Positions 35,701-44,600 of a stretch of 64,000 nucleotides of DNA are shown here, piece after piece. The notes under the pieces are model-generated. The model was not told where the DNA came from. It worked only from the letters and a program-made list of their open reading frames with translations, and made no database searches. A program made the translations under genes and the position numbers. Position 1 is the stretch's first letter. Each line of letters begins with the position of its first letter. Source of the DNA: Ostrinia nubilalis. Lineage: Eukaryota > Arthropoda > Insecta > Lepidoptera > Crambidae. Location: the NCBI RefSeq assembly GCF_963855985.1, contig NC_087104.1, positions 2,294,001 to 2,358,000 on the forward strand, written 5' to 3'.

Positions 35701-38700
35701 TTTCTGAACTGAAGCGTCGGCATGGAATGCACTGTCTCAGCTGTCGTTTGACTGTTCTCATGCCGCTTAAAATCCAGTAGTTTTCTCTTATGTAGGATAA
35801 GGTCAAACGTGGTCCACCATGTAAGGTAGTGATGTGCGCTTGGTTGATAACTAGGTCACTTAAACGACAGTGACTAGATAGTATTATTGGATGTTTGGCT
35901 GCGCTGCTGACGTTTGAGTTACTGAGGCGTCCTCCCACTCTCAAAATTCCGTCTTTATCTAAAAAGGGATTCAAGGTCGCTATTTTGCTGTTTGATCGAA
36001 CATGGCCGTTGCTTCTTATGCTTTCTAAATCGCTTTCAAAATCTTGAGCTTGTGTATTTTTAATTATTAATAGATACGCTTTGTTTATTTCGTCAGCTGA
36101 TAGGTAAGTTTCACGTTCTATAGCCTTGTGACGAAGTGCAGCGGCGAAACGTGATACCCATGCCACTATCTTTACGGCACGAGTGATGGAGCTATTGTTT
36201 ATTAACAATTCATTTATGAATGATGAATTTGATTCTTGTAAAGCTACGTTCACACTGACCTTTTTTGCTTCCAGATTTGGCGCTTCATAAGTATTATTTT
36301 TTGTGTTAATTGGGTCGAAATTAAGCAACCATTCTGGGCCTTGCCACCAGAGGGAGCTACTCTGTAGTTTGGAGACTGATGATCCACGGGTGGCGCAGTC
36401 AGCTGCGTTCTCCTCAGACTTAACGTGGTTCCAATTCGAAGCTGGAATTACATCAACAATTTGCCGAACTCGATTTGCAATAAACTGTTTCCATCGAGCG
36501 GCGTCACCATGTATCCACCCCAGTACGACCATGGAGTCAGTCCAGGCGTATACATGACAAGTTTTGTTCGCTAATGACGCTTTAATCAATTTTATTAATT
36601 GAGTAAGAAGTAGGGCTCCACAGAGTTCTAATCGTGGCAGGGAGACCTTTTTTAGTGGCGCTAATTTAGTTTTCGCTGCAACAAGTTGCGATGTGAGCTC
36701 GCCTTTGCTGTCACGTGCTACTAAGTAAACAACGCAGGCGTATGCCTTCTCTGACGCGTCGCTGTAGCCGTGTAATTGGAACGTTTGCTGTGTGTCTCCT
36801 AAATATCTAGGTATCTTGAACTGACTTACTTTTTGAAGGTCGCTCTGAAGTTCAGTCCACTCGCTTTGAATTAGTTCAGGAACTTCGTCGTCCCAGCCTA
36901 ATCCTGCTGACCAAGTTTTTTGAAAAAGTATTTTAGCTCGTATTGTCAGCGGTGAGAGCCAGCCCAATGGGTCGAACAGTTTCGATATCTGTGAAAGTAG
37001 CTGTCGTTTCGTGTTACATTTGCTAGAAAGTTCAGTTTTGTTTGTAAATAAAAATGAGTCAGACGACGGTGTCCATTGAAGCCCTAAGGTTTTTCGGGAT
37101 TCCGAACACCTAAAGTCAAAGGGCTTGTCGAGCTGTTCTGTAGATAACTCTTTTAAAAGCTCAGGGTTATTGGCTGACCATTTTCTTAGATTCATCCCCG
37201 CGCCTTTGAGGATGTTGATTAACTGAGTCTGTAACTCTTTAGTCGCTGCTAGTGTATTTTGTCCGCTGAGTAGGTCATCCATATAGAAGCTTTTTTCTAA
37301 CGCTGAGGCTGCAAGGGGGTACCTTGACATGTCATCTTTAGCTAGCTGTCTCAGGGTGCGCATTGCTAGGTATGGAGCAGCCTTAGTGCCATAAGTTACG
37401 GTTGTAAGAACGTACTCCTGTAGCGATTCCTGAGGTGAATCTCGCCAAACGATTGACTGAAGATGTTGATGGTCTTCTCTGACCATAATCTGACGGAACA
37501 TCTTCTCTATGTCCGCAGTAATGACGTATTTGTACTGTCTCCAAGTCAATATTAATGTTTGTAGGTCATGCTGCAAGTTCGGACCACATTCCATTACGTC
37601 ATTGAGGCTGAGTCCAGTACTTGTTTTAGAAGAGGCGTTAAAGACCACACGAAGCTTTGTAGTGGTGGAATCGTGTTTCATGACGCCATGGTGTGGTAAG
37701 AAACACGAAGGACTGCGGTTCTCTCTACTCGGCCGCATATGTCCCAGCTGTTGGTATTCGTTAACAAATTGCTTGTAGCTTTCTGAATATGCTTTATTTT
37801 TATTCATTTTGCTTTCTAACTGCTTGAATTGGGCTGTTGCTTTGGCTTTAGATGCGCCAAGCTTTTCGTTATAGCTTTCTTTCATAGGTAACGCTACTTC
37901 ATATCTACCATCTGCTAGACGCTTAGTAGTGGCAATGTAATGCTCTTCGCAAAACTGCTCTTCGCTTGTAAGCTCTGATGCTGCGCTAGGAATCTCTTCC
38001 ATCTCCCAGTATTTCTCTATCTCCGCTAAGTTATTTATAACTACGCTGCAATTGAAAGTTTTTACGTTTCCCGATAAAATCCAACCTAATTTGGTTTGCT
38101 GCGCTATTGGTGCGTTGTGTTCACCTTTAACTAGTCCGCTCATGATGACGTCAGAGTAAACACATGCGTCTAATAATATGTCAATTGGTTTCGAAACGTT
38201 GTATTCGGGATCTGCTAGCTGCATATGTTGGATGTGAGGCCATGATCGCCTTGAAAATGAAATGTTTGGTAGATCGCTAATCACTCGAGAAATGACAGAT
38301 GCCTCTGTATTGAAGCTGTGATCGTCGTAGATGGACTTGCATTCGAGGGTCACAAGGCTTTTGCTTTGTTTAGGGCTGTTACCTACGCCAGAGACTGATG
38401 CGCTAAATTTACGGCGTGGTAACCCTAGAAGCTGAGCGGCGTTTTCAGATATAAGTGTAATCTGCGAACCCTGGTCAAGAAGAGCTCGCAGCGTGACGTA
38501 ATTACCATCAATGCCTTTAACCTGCAGTAAGACAGTCGCTAATAAAACCTCTTCATCGCTGGCAGTAACGTGATTGGCAGCGTAGGGTTTATTAAGTGAT
38601 TTAGATATAGGCGGTGTTGCTATGGTAGATTTCGCCTTTAAATCGGTTGGAGGCATCGAGCTTGAGTGCGATGACCCGATGAATGCGTCATGTAGAATCG

Positions 38701-40198
38701 TATGATGTTCGCTATTGCACTCCTTGCACCTTTTGATCGAAGTGCATTTATCGTGTAAGTGTTTGAATAAGCAATTTTGGCAAAGTTTCAGTTTCGTCAC
38801 TGTCCTCAATTTCGTTTCCGCTGTCATATTGTTAAACTTGTTGCATTTATAGAGCTCGTGATCGTAATTACATAAAGGACATTTACACGTAGATGCGATG
38901 GCTGCTTGATATCCTTTAGATGCGAACTTACTATTGTATTGTTTCGAGTAATGTTGATTTTTAGGTTGATGATATGCAGGAGCTGGCTTTGTGGAAGCTG
39001 TGGAGGCTGTGTTATCTCGTTCTCGCTTGTGCATGGGTTCGAGGGCCATAAACTTGCTCTCGAGGAAGTTCATAAACTCTACTAACGAAGCTAAATCTCT
39101 AGGAGACTTACGTGCTTCTTTGTAGTCGCTGTAGGTGTCGCTGTCTAGTTTTTTTGTTAGGAGATGAACTAGTAGAGGGTCCCATGTATTGGTGTCCACG
39201 CCCAGGTTATGTATGGCATGGATACACTCCGTAGTGGTGTCATAGAGTCGTTTGATCTCGTATGACGTCTGCTTGCTCACGTTAGGCTGATTTAATAACG
39301 TTTCGATTTGCGTTGTAAATAGCACTTGAGGATTATTAAAACGATGTGTCAGAATTTCCCACGCTACGTCGTAGTTTTCAGCTGAAATATTCAGGTGCTG
39401 AATTAAACGCTCTGCTTCTCCCTTTACTCTACCTTTAAGATGCTGCATTTTCTGTGCTTTTGATAAAAATGTGTTGTTATGTATCGATTCGGTGAATAAG
39501 TCGAAAAATGTAGGCCACTGCGTGTATTTACCAGTGAATGTAGGTATCTCCAGCAGAGGAGTAGCTTGCTGCACATGCGCTGTAGCATTAAGTTTTTGAT
39601 ACAGTGCTTTTTTAGTTTGTTTGAATATTTTCTCGTATTTGAGGAACTCGTATTGATAGAGCTCATCCTCACCTTCAAGGATGTTGTCTATTTTCAGATG
39701 TAGCTTGTCAATGTCCTGCCATCTCGATTGGATGTTTCGCAGTTCATCTTCGATCTCCCACTTATCCGATATTTCACTCACCTGAATGCTCGTTGTTAAT
39801 CGGTTAAACGCTCGAAAGTTGGTCCTTTGGTAGGACATAAGTTCGTCGATCTTGCTCGGAGAGTCAGTCTTGTCCATTTTCACCTTACCTGAATCTGAAC
39901 CTGACCCTGACCCTAACGGCTCGTATGCTAAAAGATTCGCTCTTATTTCTGTATAATAGTTTTTCGTTTGCTCGTAGATAGACTCTATAAAGTACCGCTG
40001 AGATCTACTCTCGACAGTTTCTAGTTGCTCATTGTTACGATCGAACTCTCCCCATAAGCTATCTAACGATTGTAGACGTAGCTTCAGATACGCTGAGGTT
40101 TTACGATGTGCTGGATCCTTTCCGAAGTTGGATCCAATACGCTGAATTTCAGTTACAAGTTCACCTTGACGGCTGAATAACGCTTCGAAGTTCGACAT
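32708..40198 (-). CDS. BEL/Pao gag-pol-env polyprotein
   Basis: One open frame of 2496 aa. Visible order: gag-like DUF1759 region about 210-355; Cys/His knuckles about 438-500; aspartic protease with D575 (LLDQGS); reverse transcriptase with D896 and YMDD at 972-975; Peptidase_A17 region about 1066-1230 running into RNase H (D1147, E1191, D1221, D1267); integrase zinc-binding H1455/H1460/C1490/C1493 and catalytic D1525, D1591, E1644; DUF5641-like domain about 1720-1815; then an envelope-like part. The last has a hydrophobic segment at about 1852-1871, a basic cleavage site at 1971-1975 followed by a Gly-rich hydrophobic stretch like the fusion peptide of baculovirus-F-type proteins, several cysteines at about 2214-2310, and a membrane anchor at about 2391-2412 with a cytoplasmic tail. 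No frameshift or stop separates the modules. How the envelope is expressed (processing or splicing) is not visible. Confidence 0.95.
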   Translation of the reverse strand: MSNFEALFSRQGELVTEIQRIGSNFGKDPAHRKTSAYLKLRLQSLDSLWGEFDRNNEQLETVESRSQRYFIESIYEQTKNYYTEIRANLLAYEPLGSGSGSDSGKVKMDKTDSPSKIDELMSYQRTNFRAFNRLTTSIQVSEISDKWEIEDELRNIQSRWQDIDKLHLKIDNILEGEDELYQYEFLKYEKIFKQTKKALYQKLNATAHVQQATPLLEIPTFTGKYTQWPTFFDLFTESIHNNTFLSKAQKMQHLKGRVKGEAERLIQHLNISAENYDVAWEILTHRFNNPQVLFTTQIETLLNQPNVSKQTSYEIKRLYDTTTECIHAIHNLGVDTNTWDPLLVHLLTKKLDSDTYSDYKEARKSPRDLASLVEFMNFLESKFMALEPMHKRERDNTASTASTKPAPAYHQPKNQHYSKQYNSKFASKGYQAAIASTCKCPLCNYDHELYKCNKFNNMTAETKLRTVTKLKLCQNCLFKHLHDKCTSIKRCKECNSEHHTILHDAFIGSSHSSSMPPTDLKAKSTIATPPISKSLNKPYAANHVTASDEEVLLATVLLQVKGIDGNYVTLRALLDQGSQITLISENAAQLLGLPRRKFSASVSGVGNSPKQSKSLVTLECKSIYDDHSFNTEASVISRVISDLPNISFSRRSWPHIQHMQLADPEYNVSKPIDILLDACVYSDVIMSGLVKGEHNAPIAQQTKLGWILSGNVKTFNCSVVINNLAEIEKYWEMEEIPSAASELTSEEQFCEEHYIATTKRLADGRYEVALPMKESYNEKLGASKAKATAQFKQLESKMNKNKAYSESYKQFVNEYQQLGHMRPSRENRSPSCFLPHHGVMKHDSTTTKLRVVFNASSKTSTGLSLNDVMECGPNLQHDLQTLILTWRQYKYVITADIEKMFRQIMVREDHQHLQSIVWRDSPQESLQEYVLTTVTYGTKAAPYLAMRTLRQLAKDDMSRYPLAASALEKSFYMDDLLSGQNTLAATKELQTQLINILKGAGMNLRKWSANNPELLKELSTEQLDKPFDFRCSESRKTLGLQWTPSSDSFLFTNKTELSSKCNTKRQLLSQISKLFDPLGWLSPLTIRAKILFQKTWSAGLGWDDEVPELIQSEWTELQSDLQKVSQFKIPRYLGDTQQTFQLHGYSDASEKAYACVVYLVARDSKGELTSQLVAAKTKLAPLKKVSLPRLELCGALLLTQLIKLIKASLANKTCHVYAWTDSMVVLGWIHGDAARWKQFIANRVRQIVDVIPASNWNHVKSEENAADCATRGSSVSKLQSSSLWWQGPEWLLNFDPINTKNNTYEAPNLEAKKVSVNVALQESNSSFINELLINNSSITRAVKIVAWVSRFAAALRHKAIERETYLSADEINKAYLLIIKNTQAQDFESDLESIRSNGHVRSNSKIATLNPFLDKDGILRVGGRLSNSNVSSAAKHPIILSSHCRLSDLVINQAHITTLHGGPRLTLSYIRENYWILSGMRTVKRQLRQCIPCRRFSSEKHHQIMADLPRARVTPSRPFAHTGVDFTGHVDLKLSRGRGVKTYKGYVAVFICLATKAVHLELVSDLSTPAFLAAFRRFCARRGTPCRMYSDNGTNFVGAKRAIDKEYKEILRTLNTDFFNSINHMNIEWSFNAPAWPSAGGLWEAAVKSFKRHLKRVLGEQKLTYEEMTTLIQQIEACLNSRPLFPLTENPEDTYLTPGHFLIGDSLLSRPQTDPDNVSLPARWQLVQIMNKQFWKLWSSDYLQHLQARSKWTSPTKNFEVNDIVIIKDENLAPGKWALGRVQELHPGKDGYVRVVSIKTENNVLKRPVTKLIPLPVEKTIDDTTTTKPSDQQPQVSSNNEKRASRSKRSVFTNFISLALLLLTMFISPSMQQNINSNVTALEDNRALYFDTISNIQYIRDEWRLVVYYNLTSYWQALEDMEMYIRHLKSLTLNLKGMSIQSNAQYMSIANQLAHELTEIEHYNRLLQSSRRQKRGLVNGIGSVANYLFGVLDDNFALQYAKDIEKISYNENHVKQLIKNQTTIIEAEYNIIQRNEQIMNKQFSLINTYLRETATELTQLRNDVHNGLYITSSALAANIILENLRRIQTSLIDTVTDITHGRIDTHLLSSEQLEQQINFISGQLHGDLKVPVETHNIRDLYKLLKVFAKVYKKYLIIEIKVPLINNDIYELDKIITVPRNTEAVSYLTVPTYPYLAFNLRKEAVIFLTEHDLQTCLHASEERMLCSLDKPIYDLDLKQNLCNLSIIDAGKITSPCMYEQAPCNNRWIKLHLQNVWLYSCCHECNIRTFCPAGMTVSTIAGNGLLDIGQGCTLKGDSFTIYAHNDFVKKVNIDLNIEAPKISILNKLINTSTISDLTTESHQQAYHEIMDELNVVKQESASDLSVHDIHQYSISYGIVVVLLIAALVAIFLRVRRKRSRRVQLSRHPAVLRRGHPVNIERQCVSSEQEVQPQCSELRKSVSMGVLSVDRGSAPPKPPRSVSISIPCESLGEIIESSD

Positions 40199-40450
40199 GG
40201 TAGTTTTCGATGTGTTAGTAAAATATGAACGATCTTACTTGAATGTTGCTGCAAGGCGAATCTCCCGACTCACGCTATACGCTGGATGACGCTGATGCTG
40301 CTGAGTGACAATCCACAGTCACGGAGTTGGCGCTGATGCAGACACGTGGCCGTGCGCAGAATGAGGTCACGTACAAAGTTCAACCACAGTTATCGCTAGT
40401 TTAGATCAGAACACAGGACTTCACTCGCGTGGGGTCCTGCTTGTTCGTAA

Positions 40451-40463
40451 GCTCGAAGGACCA
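40451..40463 (-). other. Primer-binding site of the BEL/Pao element
   Basis: TGGTCCTTCGAGC in element sense, seven bases inside the 5' LTR, complementary to a tRNA 3' end of the form GCTCGAAGGACCA. The cognate tRNA was not identified. Confidence 0.7.
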
Positions 40464-40470
40464 AAACTAA

Positions 40471-40699
40471 TGTAGCGGTAGTAAACCACACATTAAGGAT
40501 TCGCTAAGGGACGCTGAAGGGATTGTGGCTCCAAGGAGAGCTAATAACCAAACCCGACGAGTGTTGAACGTACACTGATTTATTGAATTCACCAATATTG
40601 TAACGCATAGTGACGAGCAATGACGTAAAGCTAACTTAGCTAAATTTAAACTAGGTCAAGTAAGAAATGTACAATTTTTATGTGCGGTTAGCCCGTACA
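40471..40699 (-). repeat. 5' LTR of the BEL/Pao element
   Basis: 229 bp, same as 32187-32415 by eye. It should hold the element's promoter; an ATAAAAAT tract follows the first 20 bases in element sense. Confidence 0.95.
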
Positions 40700-41456
40700 C
40701 AAATCATTCTAATTAGGCACTCCTGGATTAATAGTAGCACACTAGATGAACAGAGGTCACGCAGTTACGTGTAACATAATAGTTGCATATAACTTGTATT
40801 TATATTGAGAAATTGCGCTAGTTGAGAGGTCAAATATTTGTTACTGTAACAGGTTATCAAATGTAATTTAAAACTAGTTTTTGAACGTGGGAAGTATTAG
40901 TTTATGTTGTGATTTATATACTAGATTATTACAGGAGAAATAAAAATTTGACGAGCGTTTGCTTCTGGCTATGCTCATTTAAATACTAATTTAGAACATG
41001 TTGTTATTTTTAGAGTTACACTGACTGTAGTTAAAAGGTAACAAGTATCCCTGGTGGTATAAGAAGTCTGGGCGTTTTACATGGCCTAATTGGACCGACT
41101 ATTTTTCAAGCTCTACCTGCGCACGGAACCCTTCATTATATTAGTAAAAGCAAATAGATCTGGGATTCGAACCCAAAATTTGAAGATAAAATATGTCTCT
41201 AACGATAAAGTCAATCCAATAAAAATTTATTTTCCGATGACAATATTATAAGGCTTCAGGACTCAGGACTTAACTCTTACACATTATGAATTTATACTTA
41301 AAAGATTACACTCTGAAGGACTGCGTACTGAATTCGATTCGAATATGAGAAATATACACTCAAAACATAATCCCACCTTCTCGCGCAGTCGGGTAAAAAA
41401 TAATTCCCAAATTATCTCTAAAATATTATTCAAAACATCAATTTCTCTGACAATCA
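40700..41456. other. Intergenic, no gene recognised
   Basis: A weak B-box-like GATTCGAACCC occurs near 41163. No gene seen. Confidence 0.4.
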
Positions 41457-41662
41457 TCCTACTAATATTATAAATGCGAAAATTTGTGTGGATGTCTGGA
41501 TGTCTGAATGTTTGTTACTCTTTCACGCAAAAACTACTCAACGGATTTTGATGAAACTTTACAGTATTATTGTTTATAACCCAGAATAACATATAGGCTA
41601 TAATTTATGACGATCTGTGACAAACTAAATTTCACGCGGGTGAAGCCGCGGGCAAAAGCTAG
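41457..41662 (+). mobile_element. Short Helitron-like element (CTACTAATATTATAAATGCG type)
   Basis: 206 bp from TCCTACTAATATTATAAATGCG to GCGGGCAAAAGCTAG, with A before and T after. A different subfamily from the GCGGCCGCTAG copies; the 5' part matches 2295-2398. Confidence 0.8.
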
Positions 41663-41672
41663 TCTAATATTA

Positions 41673-41780
41673 AGGCTGAGTTGCACCACCTAACTTTAAC
41701 GATGGCCAGTGAATTTTCTATGCAATTTGACAGAATTTTAACGTATGTTAAAGCTAAAGTAAGATGACGCAACTCACCCC
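41673..41780 (+). repeat. TA-flanked MITE (AGGCTGAGTTGCACCA family), copy 4
   Basis: 108 bp, AGGCTGAGTTGCACCACC at the left, AAGATGACGCAACTCACCCC at the right, TA on both sides. It starts 10 bp after the Helitron-like element. Confidence 0.85.
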
Positions 41781-41782
41781 TA

Positions 41783-42328
41783 ACATTTGTCCTATACCAA
41801 CTCGTATAGTGTGGCCACATCATAATAAAGTTTTACTATAACATCCTGCGGCATAGTGAATGGCGTGCAATCTTTCGCTAAACATGACTGGGCGTCGAAA
41901 AATGTGAAGGGGGAATGCATATTGTAATAGTATGGTCTACACGAGTCGTGGATTTGAAGTGGTTACTATATTAACTATAACTATTATGATTTTAACCTTA
42001 CTAAACGCGTGGGTTTCTTTAGTGACTCAGAAACGTGGTCAAACACTTTTAAATTTTGATTAGGAGGCTGGGTAGAGGTAGACCTACATTTTGTCTTTGT
42101 CATAATGTGGTATTAAGCACCAGTGAATATTTATTTTCATTTATCAACATAAAATCAGCCACTCCCTGTGCAGATGAAGTCACTTTTTGTGTCCACTGTT
42201 GCTTTTCCTTAACACCATACAATCGCTCGATGGTGTGCCGTGTCGGTAATAAAACATTACAATAGTCCAGAAACGACTGGAAATGGCTCTACCAAAAAGT
42301 GGAAGACAGAAATTATGAATTAGTAAGC
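41783..42328. other. Intergenic, no gene recognised
   Basis: Short open frame at 42056-42265 without recognisable features. Confidence 0.4.
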
Positions 42329-42628
42329 CATCATCATCATCATCTCAGCCATAGGACGTCTACTGCTGAACATAGGCCTCCCCCAATGCTTATTAGTATT
42401 TCCCGATTGGTAACGGCCTGCGTACAGCGCTTTCCTGCTAACTTTATGATGTCGTCGGTCCACCTTGTGGGTGGACGTCCCACGCTCCGTTTTCCGGTAC
42501 GCGGCCTCCACTCCAGAACCTTGCTGCCCCATCGGCCGTCAGTTCTGCGTACTATGTGCCCTGCCCATTGCCATCTCAGTTTGCTAATCCGTCGGGCTAT
42601 GTCAGCGACTTTAGTTCGTTTAGTGAGT
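42329..42628 (-). mobile_element. RTE-type non-LTR 3' fragment, copy 6
   Basis: About 300 bp; the minus frame reads the family C-terminus from IARRISKLRWQWAGHIVRR through RWTDDIIKLAGKRC, then breaks before the (CAT)n tail. A frameshift separates the last 20 codons, so it is dead. Confidence 0.9.
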
Positions 42629-43148
42629 AAGTACAAGTAATTTAAAAAAATATGTTAAGCCGTCTCATGTCAAGAAAAGTGTTTCAATCTAAAATCAATT
42701 TTGTTTGTTTTAAATAGGTACTGTATTACTTTCAAATGTGACTGCAGCTTTACAGTGTTTACTGCTTGACCTGACGCCCGCAAGTAATGAGACAATAGGA
42801 CTAATGATGCCATTATACATCTTACACTGCGAAATGGCTCCAACTTCAATAAACATAAATAAATAGCTAAATATCGATGTAGTAGATGATACTGAAACAA
42901 ATGCATTAACTAGTTTTGCTCATGGTTTCAGTCGTGAGAGTTTCAGTCTTTTACAGAAAGGCTTAATTCTTCAAAATTCGATCTCAATGCCAAAAATTAA
43001 CACTTATCCAATTAATATTATTAATTTTTATACAGATTTTTTGAGGAATGATTTCCGGCGTAACCCCGAAAAGTTACTAGACAGACAGAGTTTCGTTAGT
43101 AATAGAATGTACAGTAGTACCTATACAATGTTATAGTAAAAATTAAAG
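42629..43148. other. Intergenic, no gene recognised
   Basis: No supported feature. Confidence 0.4.
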
Positions 43149-43406
43149 GAGGATTCCGTCAACTGGGACCGCAATTAACTGGGACCGCGGTCCCAGTCGC
43201 CGGATGCGTAAAAATTAAATAATTTTCTTCCGGCGAGTGGGACCGCTCATGGATTTTAGTACTGTACCAATTTTGGATTGAATAATATTTTCTTTTAAGT
43301 TATCTATGAGTGGTCCCAGTCGCCGGAATAAAATTATTATTTTTTATGGATCCGGCGACTGGGACCGCGGTCCTAGTTAATTGCGGTCCCAGTCGCCGGA
43401 AGCCTC
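43149..43406. repeat. Multi-palindromic element built on CCGGCGACTGGGACCG
   Basis: 258 bp. GAGGATTCCG at the left and CCGGAAGCCTC at the right frame an inverted pair of about 60 bp, each arm itself containing ACTGGGACCGCGGTCCCAGT-like palindromes. The core CTGGGACCG or its complement occurs about eight times. Confidence 0.8.
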
Positions 43407-43421
43407 AAATAAAGATTACTA

Positions 43422-43541
43422 TGGCTGGGTTGCACCATCTTACTTTAACTGTGACAAACCTCAAAAATCTGTCAAAATCCATACAAAAAACACCGGTTAT
43501 CGTCAAAGTTACGGTCAAAGTTAGGTGGTGCAACTCAGCCT
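43422..43541 (-). repeat. TA-flanked MITE (AGGCTGAGTTGCACCA family), copy 5
   Basis: 120 bp in reverse orientation: GGCTGGGTTGCACCATCTTAC at the left, TTAGGTGGTGCAACTCAGCC at the right, TA on both sides. Confidence 0.85.
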
Positions 43542-43587
43542 TAGTAGTTACTCCTCATTGGTCGTATATCAAACGCATTTCGTTGGT

Positions 43588-43743
43588 TTCAGCCAAATGA
43601 CGTCCACTGCTAGACAAAAGGATTACTACAATGACCGGTCCTGCGCCGTCCCCGATGACCGCGCATCCAGGCACCTCCCGCAACCTTCACCAGATCGTCA
43701 GTCCACCTAGTAGGGGGCCTGCCGACACTACGTCTACCGGGAA
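43588..43743 (-). mobile_element. RTE-type non-LTR 3' fragment, copy 7 (hAT target)
   Basis: Starts TTTCAGCCAAATGACGTCCACTGC and runs to the ...CTACGTCTACCGGGAA block, where a hAT-like element has inserted. Confidence 0.75.
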
Positions 43744-44091
43744 CAGCGTTGCCAGACGTCCAGATTTTGGCGGGACGTTCCGATTTTTAAATCAAATTTA
43801 AATGTTCCGCGCGGGACAGGCTTGGTGCTGCTTTTCGGAGAGAACTCGACCGTACGTGGCACATGGTTTAAAATATTATTTTTTTGTTAAAATACATTTT
43901 CTATGGCTACTTTTGCTATCTATTGTCAAGTAAACGTAATTTTAAGTCAAATAAATTAAATTAAATATTTGAAAACCTTTGATTATATACGTTTTTTTAC
44001 TATGTCCCGCTTCTGACGGAAGAATCCCGCTATTTTCACTCAAAAAGTACCAAAGTCCCGACTTGGCAAAAAAAAAAAACTGGCAACGCTG
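43744..44091. mobile_element. Non-autonomous hAT-like element
   Basis: 348 bp with 12-bp inverted ends CAGCGTTGCCAG / CTGGCAACGCTG and an 8-bp target duplication ACCGGGAA (43736-43743 and 44092-44099). CAG-initiated ends with an 8-bp duplication are diagnostic of hAT. No transposase frame. Confidence 0.9.
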
Positions 44092-44502
44092 ACCGGGAAA
44101 CACATTTACTTCCATTAATTACTAAACCACGCAACATAATTATGTATTATGTATGTATTACACAGACGGATATCGGGATAATCTAATCAAGACTTGTCAA
44201 TATTAATTAGAAACTTCCTCTGTTATCCTTTATAACAAATACCAGACTATAAAAATGTTTGTCGGTCTAGATAGAGCAAGCTAGCTTGGTATTTGAAAAC
44301 TGGTTCTAACAGATGATTGAAATTACATAATGTTGTATGCATAATTTCGCACGGTTCAAGGGTGGCCCGTTTTGAAAGTATAATAATTTTAATTTTTATT
44401 TCAATCTTACACTGAAGCATTTTTTGTAGTGGTTGGTCTAGCTAGAGCTTAACTTAGTCGTTCTTGAGTTACCAATAGAAGCGGCATGGAAGGGTGTTTT
44501 TC
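44092..44502. other. Intergenic, no gene recognised
   Basis: Nothing recognised apart from the hAT target duplication at its left edge. Confidence 0.4.
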
Positions 44503-44600
44503 AACCGACTTCAAAAAAAAGGAGGAGGTTCTCAATTCGACCCGTATGTTTTTTTTTTTTTTTTTTTTCTATGTTTGTTACGCGATAACTCCGCCAATTA

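Larger units (their letters stand above)
32187..40699 (-). mobile_element. Complete BEL/Pao LTR retroelement with envelope-like region
   Basis: 8513 bp bounded by two 229-bp LTRs that look identical by eye, flanked by a 5-bp duplication CAAAT (32182-32186 and 40700-40704). It carries a single intact 2496-codon frame on the minus strand, a primer-binding site beside the 5' LTR, a 272-bp leader and a 292-bp 3' untranslated stretch. A single frame with a C-terminal envelope resembles Drosophila roo. Identical LTRs and an intact frame indicate a recent insertion. No clear polypurine tract was seen. Confidence 0.96.
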
